From assembly GCA_045536815.1 (NCBI GenBank), contig JAZSOH010000018.1, forward strand, positions 1 to 64,000: a stretch of DNA of 64,000 nucleotides, read 5' to 3'. Source of the DNA: UMGS1279 sp045536815 (GTDB taxonomy: Bacteria; Bacillota; Clostridia; Oscillospirales; Acutalibacteraceae). Every line of letters begins with the position of its first letter. Within the stretch, counting starts at the first letter, position 1. Position numbers and translations under genes: made by a program. The notes below the pieces were generated by a model. The model was not told the origin of the DNA and did no database searches. It worked only from the letters and a program-made list of their open reading frames with translations. Of the stretch, positions 61,114 to 64,000 are shown piece after piece.

Positions 61114-61917
61114 CTAATTATTTTCATTTGTACGTATATAATGAAAAATATACTGCTGTACGATACCTGCACAGTCGGAAAATTCCACCGGAAAACCGTC
61201 GCTGAAATACTTCTCAAGGGCGCGTTTTATCCAAACATCAGTGGGAAAGGCATCGGTAAAGCCCATTCCATATAAAAGGGTGCAGTCGGCAACCTTTTTG
61301 CCAACACCTTTAATCTTCATTAGCTCTTCTCTTGCAAGATCAGTGGGAAGCTTTTTTATCTCTTCCAAATCTAGCTCACTGCTGCATTTTTTGGCGGCGT
61401 CTAAAATATATTTTGCCCTAAACCCTGCCCTTAGAGGCGCCAAATCTTCCACTGTAAGGTCTTTAAGCTTTTCGGCAGAGGGGAAGGTATAGCCATTTTC
61501 AAGCTTCTCACCAAAGGTTTCACATAGGCGAGAAATAATACCCTTAATTCTCGGAATATTATTGTTTTGCGAAATTATAAATGAGCAAAGCGCTTCCCAA
61601 GGGGATTGCTTTAAAATGCGAATTCCACTTGTTGTTTTAAGCATAGGAGAGATGATTTTATGTTTTTTGCAGCGCTCAACAATCTCCAGATAATTCCTTT
61701 TCAAATCGAAATAATCTGCCCAAATGCTTTCAAAATCTTCTTTACTTGTATTAAATAAAACAAGAGAATCCCCCTCTTGCTTTATTTTTAAGTATCTATC
61801 GAATGCAACGCCCTCAAAAGCACCGTCCAAAGTTTTTGTCCAACGAAAAGCCTGACCACAGTCTAAGGTGAGAGCAAGGTCAAAAGGCGCTATGTTTTTG
61901 ACTAAAAAATCTCCCAA
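61114..61917 (-). CDS. OGG1-type 8-oxoguanine DNA glycosylase
   Basis: Base-excision repair glycosylase/lyase of 267 residues. An OGG_N-like domain (about 1-100, LDCGQAFRWTK) precedes a helix-hairpin-helix GPD domain: KGVGKKVADCTLLYG near 203 has the catalytic Lys and FPTDVWIKRALE near 225 the catalytic Asp. Typical for anaerobic Clostridia, which use OGG rather than MutM in many cases. Divergent from the DUF6062 gene. Confidence 0.92.
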   Translation of the reverse strand: MGDFLVKNIAPFDLALTLDCGQAFRWTKTLDGAFEGVAFDRYLKIKQEGDSLVLFNTSKEDFESIWADYFDLKRNYLEIVERCKKHKIISPMLKTTSGIRILKQSPWEALCSFIISQNNNIPRIKGIISRLCETFGEKLENGYTFPSAEKLKDLTVEDLAPLRAGFRAKYILDAAKKCSSELDLEEIKKLPTDLAREELMKIKGVGKKVADCTLLYGMGFTDAFPTDVWIKRALEKYFSDGFPVEFSDCAGIVQQYIFHYIRTNENN

Positions 61918-61929
61918 AAGTTTTCCCCC

Positions 61930-61958
61930 TTGAAAAAGTTATTTAAATCATTTATTAT
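61930..61958 (+). promoter_or_regulatory. Promoter of the DUF6062 gene
   Basis: TTGAAA (61930-61935) and TATTAT (61953-61958) are 17 bp apart. Confidence 0.65.
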
Positions 61959-62010
61959 ATAATACAGTAAAACAAGAGAAAACACAAGGCAAAAAAGAAA
62001 GGAAAATATT

Positions 62011-62670
62011 ATGCGTGAAGATATTTGCACAATTCCCGTTACCGATGTCTTTGAGGAAAACGACGGTTGTCCGATTTGTAGAATGAAAGAAAAGCTTAGT
62101 GTTCGTGCGCTTGATTATATTCTTGGCGCCGCCATGATGGAACCTGACGTAAGAATTATGACCAATAAGGTGGGCTTTTGCAAAGACCATCTTGAATATA
62201 TGTCCACCAAAAAAGGCGGGCTTCCGATAGCTTTAATGCTTGAGACCCATTTAGACGAAATCGCCCATAAAGCATTTGGCGGATTTCATAAGGACGGAAA
62301 AAACGTTGCCCCGTTTTTGAAAAGTTGTTTTGTTTGCGAAAAGGTTGAATGGGGAATGTCGCGTATGATAGAAACGATTTATATAACCTTTGAAAAGGAT
62401 AGAGATTTTAGGGAAATGTTTTTGTCTCAGGATACGTTTTGTCTGCCGCATTTCGAAAGGCTTATGAGTGGCGTACCCAAGTCAAGACTTAAAAAATACA
62501 AAAGTGAGTTTTGCAAAGGTCTAACCGAAATTACCTATAAAAACCTAGATAAAATTAAAGGTGATTTAAAGCATTACGCATCAATGTTCGATTACCGAAA
62601 CAGCGGTCCCGATGCCGACTGGGGCGATTCTAAAACTGCTATTGAAAGAGCTTTGAAGTTTTTACGATAA
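62011..62670 (+). CDS. DUF6062-like cysteine-rich protein
   Basis: Conserved clostridial protein of 219 residues with three Cys-containing motifs: DGCPICRMK near 19, VGFCKDHLEYM near 56 and SCFVCEKVEW near 110, plus a fourth near DTFCLPHFERL at 143. The C-H-CH pattern suggests metal binding. No enzymatic residues seen; function unknown. AAAGGAAAATATT precedes the ATG. Single gene with promoter. Confidence 0.7.
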   Translation: MREDICTIPVTDVFEENDGCPICRMKEKLSVRALDYILGAAMMEPDVRIMTNKVGFCKDHLEYMSTKKGGLPIALMLETHLDEIAHKAFGGFHKDGKNVAPFLKSCFVCEKVEWGMSRMIETIYITFEKDRDFREMFLSQDTFCLPHFERLMSGVPKSRLKKYKSEFCKGLTEITYKNLDKIKGDLKHYASMFDYRNSGPDADWGDSKTAIERALKFLR

Positions 62671-62775
62671 TTTATAAGAAAATTTGGAAAATAGATAAAA
62701 TATTTTTCTACAGTCAGTAACAAAATATTAACAAAAAAATAACAGTCAACACCCAAAAAACCCTTAGAAATGCCA

Positions 62776-62824
62776 AGTTATTGAACTTTTCCACCAAGTT
62801 ATCCACCGAAATCGTGGATAACTT
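62776..62824. promoter_or_regulatory. DnaA-box-like palindrome
   Basis: AAGTTATCCAC (62796-62806) and GTGGATAACTT (62814-62824) are perfect inverted copies 7 bp apart; each contains TTATCCAC, eight of nine bases of the DnaA box TTATCCACA. A smaller dyad, AAGTT-ATTG-AACTT, lies at 62775-62788. The whole 62671-62909 gap is AT-rich. It lacks the usual dnaA/rpmH setting of the origin, so a DnaA-binding or titration site is more likely than oriC itself. Confidence 0.6.
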
Positions 62825-62909
62825 AATAAATACGAATTGTATAAAAATTTATTTTTTGGCAAAAATTAGAGTGTAATTTTAATGAATTTTTGTCTGGAGG
62901 AAGAGTGAA

Positions 62910-63197
62910 ATGCTTAGAGGAATCAACCGTTCAATAATTGAAATTAACGATACAGGCAACCGATATTTTGAAAGGGTTTTAATATTTGTAAAACCTGAAT
63001 TCGGCAACTTTCCGGAGGGGTATTTACAAAAGGAAGCAGCAAAAATGGTTGGTGCCTTTGGCACAAAACCGGTAGGACTTAAAAATAAAAAATATGTTTC
63101 AATGAGAAGAAAAGCCAAACTTAAACGAAATGCATTTTTGATGTTATCTATCGGGGCATTAGCGGTTGTTGGAATAATATTAGCATTGATTATATAA
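62910..63197 (+). CDS. Small single-pass membrane protein of unknown function
   Basis: Protein of 95 residues with a soluble N-terminal part (1-70, NRYFERVLIFVKPEFGNFP), a basic stretch (RRKAKLKRN near 67-75) and one C-terminal membrane segment (76-95), so the soluble part is probably cytosolic and tail-anchored. Similar proteins recur in Clostridia by my recollection; no function is known. GGAGGAAGAGTGAA precedes the ATG. Terminator follows. The DnaA-box palindrome lies in its upstream region. Confidence 0.7.
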   Translation: MLRGINRSIIEINDTGNRYFERVLIFVKPEFGNFPEGYLQKEAAKMVGAFGTKPVGLKNKKYVSMRRKAKLKRNAFLMLSIGALAVVGIILALII

Positions 63198-63201
63198 AAT
63201 G

Positions 63202-63240
63202 TTGCGCCCGCTAAGGAGTTTTTTAGTGGGCGCAATTTTT
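63202..63240 (+). terminator. Terminator of the small membrane protein gene
   Basis: A 13-bp stem with one G-T pair (TTGCGCCCGCTAA arms) is followed by six T residues. Confidence 0.9.
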
Positions 63241-63263
63241 TGTATAAAAAATGTCATAAAATG

Positions 63264-63293
63264 TTGAAAAGCGGCATAGGTTTATGGTAAAAT
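63264..63293 (+). promoter_or_regulatory. Promoter of the plsC-type gene
   Basis: TTGAAA (63264-63269) and TAAAAT (63288-63293) have an 18-bp spacer. Confidence 0.65.
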
Positions 63294-63341
63294 AAACTGT
63301 GTGTAGAATGTTTTCTTTAAATAATCATTTTGAGGTGTTTA

Positions 63342-64000
63342 ATGAAAAAAGCAAAAAAGAAGTGGATAAAACTAAGGCATCATATAGTTAGAAATATTTT
63401 GTATTTTATTTTAATTCCCTATTCTAAAATGGCATATAGGGTTAAAATAGTGCCATTTAAAGAACAAAGGGGTAGGCAGTTTTTGATTGTTATGAATCAC
63501 CAAACCGCATTTGACCAGTTCTTTGTTGGCGGCGCTTTTAAGGGCCCAGTTTACTATATTGCGTCTGAGGACCTTTTTTCTAACGGTTTTATTTCAAAGG
63601 TTATTAAATATTTGGTTGCTCCCATTCCTATAAGAAAACAAACAACAGATGTGTCGGCGGTTAGAACTTGTATTAGGGTCGCAAAAGAGGGAGGCACAAT
63701 AGCTCTTGCGCCTGAGGGCAACCGTACATATTCGGGAAGGCCTGTTTACATAAATCCCGCAATTTCTTCACTTACCAAGGCGCTTAAGCTTCCGCTTGCC
63801 ATTATGCGTATTGAGGGCGGATATGGTGTACACCCCAGATGGAGTGACGTTACACGAAAAGGCAATATGAAAGCATATGTTTCAAGGGTTATTGAACCCG
63901 AGGAATATAAAAACCTTACAAATGATGAGCTTTATGAAATAATTAAAAAAGAAATGTATGTTGACGAGACCGAAATTAAGGAAGAATATTTAAGCTCTAA
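63342..64000 (+). CDS. 1-acyl-glycerol-3-phosphate acyltransferase (partial)
   Basis: The frame starts ATG at 63342 with GAGGTG upstream and runs off the window without a stop after 219 codons. Block I of PlsC is MNHQTAFDQFF (H-x4-D) near residue 52; block III is APEGNRTYSG near 125, close to the usual PEGTRS; a hydrophobic N-terminal stretch (about 16-28) follows a basic start. It transfers an acyl chain to lysophosphatidate at the membrane in phospholipid synthesis. The specific acceptor cannot be told from the partial frame. Confidence 0.85.
   Translation, partial: MKKAKKKWIKLRHHIVRNILYFILIPYSKMAYRVKIVPFKEQRGRQFLIVMNHQTAFDQFFVGGAFKGPVYYIASEDLFSNGFISKVIKYLVAPIPIRKQTTDVSAVRTCIRVAKEGGTIALAPEGNRTYSGRPVYINPAISSLTKALKLPLAIMRIEGGYGVHPRWSDVTRKGNMKAYVSRVIEPEEYKNLTNDELYEIIKKEMYVDETEIKEEYLSS

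Noticed and set aside
62671..62909. Chromosomal origin
   Set aside because: Only one DnaA-box pair and none of dnaA, dnaN, rpmH or rnpA nearby.
1..64000. CRISPR array
   Set aside because: No regular short repeats with spacers of constant size were seen on either strand; the tandem hairpins at 202-261 overlap and have no spacers.

Overview
The window reads as a chromosomal stretch of an AT-rich, spore-forming, anaerobic Gram-positive bacterium of the class Clostridia, most likely an Oscillospirales-type gut species. The support is an SpoIIE gene with a Spo0A-type promoter, an NfnAB-type electron-bifurcating transhydrogenase, meso-diaminopimelate dehydrogenase, Amidase_3, DUF1540 and DUF6062 proteins, consensus sigma-A promoters with short intergenic gaps, and many GTG/TTG starts. 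Placement below class level is inference.

Layout. 1-288: edge region with an interlocked inverted repeat, a promoter and two tandem 12-bp hairpins that copy the acceptor/T-arm half of a tRNA. 289-4027: glycosyltransferase, alpha/beta hydrolase and a CofE-like ligase. 4098-8124 (minus): spoIIE, an S1-domain protein and a YfbR-type nucleotidase. 8311-16985: two polytopic envelope proteins (GT-C type and YfhO), then rsmE-pth-mfd. 17154-22079: BMP-type nucleoside ABC importer. 22166-22948: divergent SLOG / ribbon-helix-helix pair with palindromic operators. 23043-28479 (minus): YnbB-type PLP enzyme, GNAT protein, two M42 peptidases, murD. 28613-30705: aroF-tyrA behind a tyrosine-rich leader peptide and attenuator. 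30819-33056: nfnAB. 33162-34313: a structured 5' element and an SH3/C39 secreted protein. 34353-36778 (minus): asnA-asnS. 36866-40042: HAD phosphatase, ddh, nrdR, cyclophilin lipoprotein. 40171-41370: an orphan phage-type lysis cassette. 41568-42507: membrane protein, a tRNA-Gln gene interrupted inside its T-loop, and tRNA-His. 42623-50555: HprK-like kinase, eno, rplS, lepB, rbgA, rnhB, yraN, M19 dipeptidase and thrC. 50903-57123: DUF1540, metallophosphoesterase, tig-clpP-clpX, XRE regulator and lysA. 57352-64000: valS, fba, an OGG-type glycosylase, DUF6062, a DnaA-box-like palindrome, a small membrane protein and a PlsC-type acyltransferase cut by the window edge.

Most protein-coding content is housekeeping. 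The unusual content lies between genes. (1) Two 277-bp inverted copies of a mobile-looking element (45286-45562 and 50563-50839) have terminal repeats identical in form to a tRNA acceptor/T-arm minihelix, and solo hairpins of the same kind lie at 202-261. (2) A tRNA-Gln(TTG) gene carries about 109 extra bases in its T-loop, and its junction sequence recurs about 300 bp away. (3) A 159-bp structured element sits at the transcription start of the SH3/C39 gene, and its 5' half recurs over the clpX stop codon. (4) A 29-codon leader peptide with six Tyr codons precedes an attenuator in front of aroF-tyrA. (5) The spoIIE promoter has consensus boxes 21 bp apart.

All calls come from reading the sequence and recalling protein families. 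No alignment, folding or database search was run.
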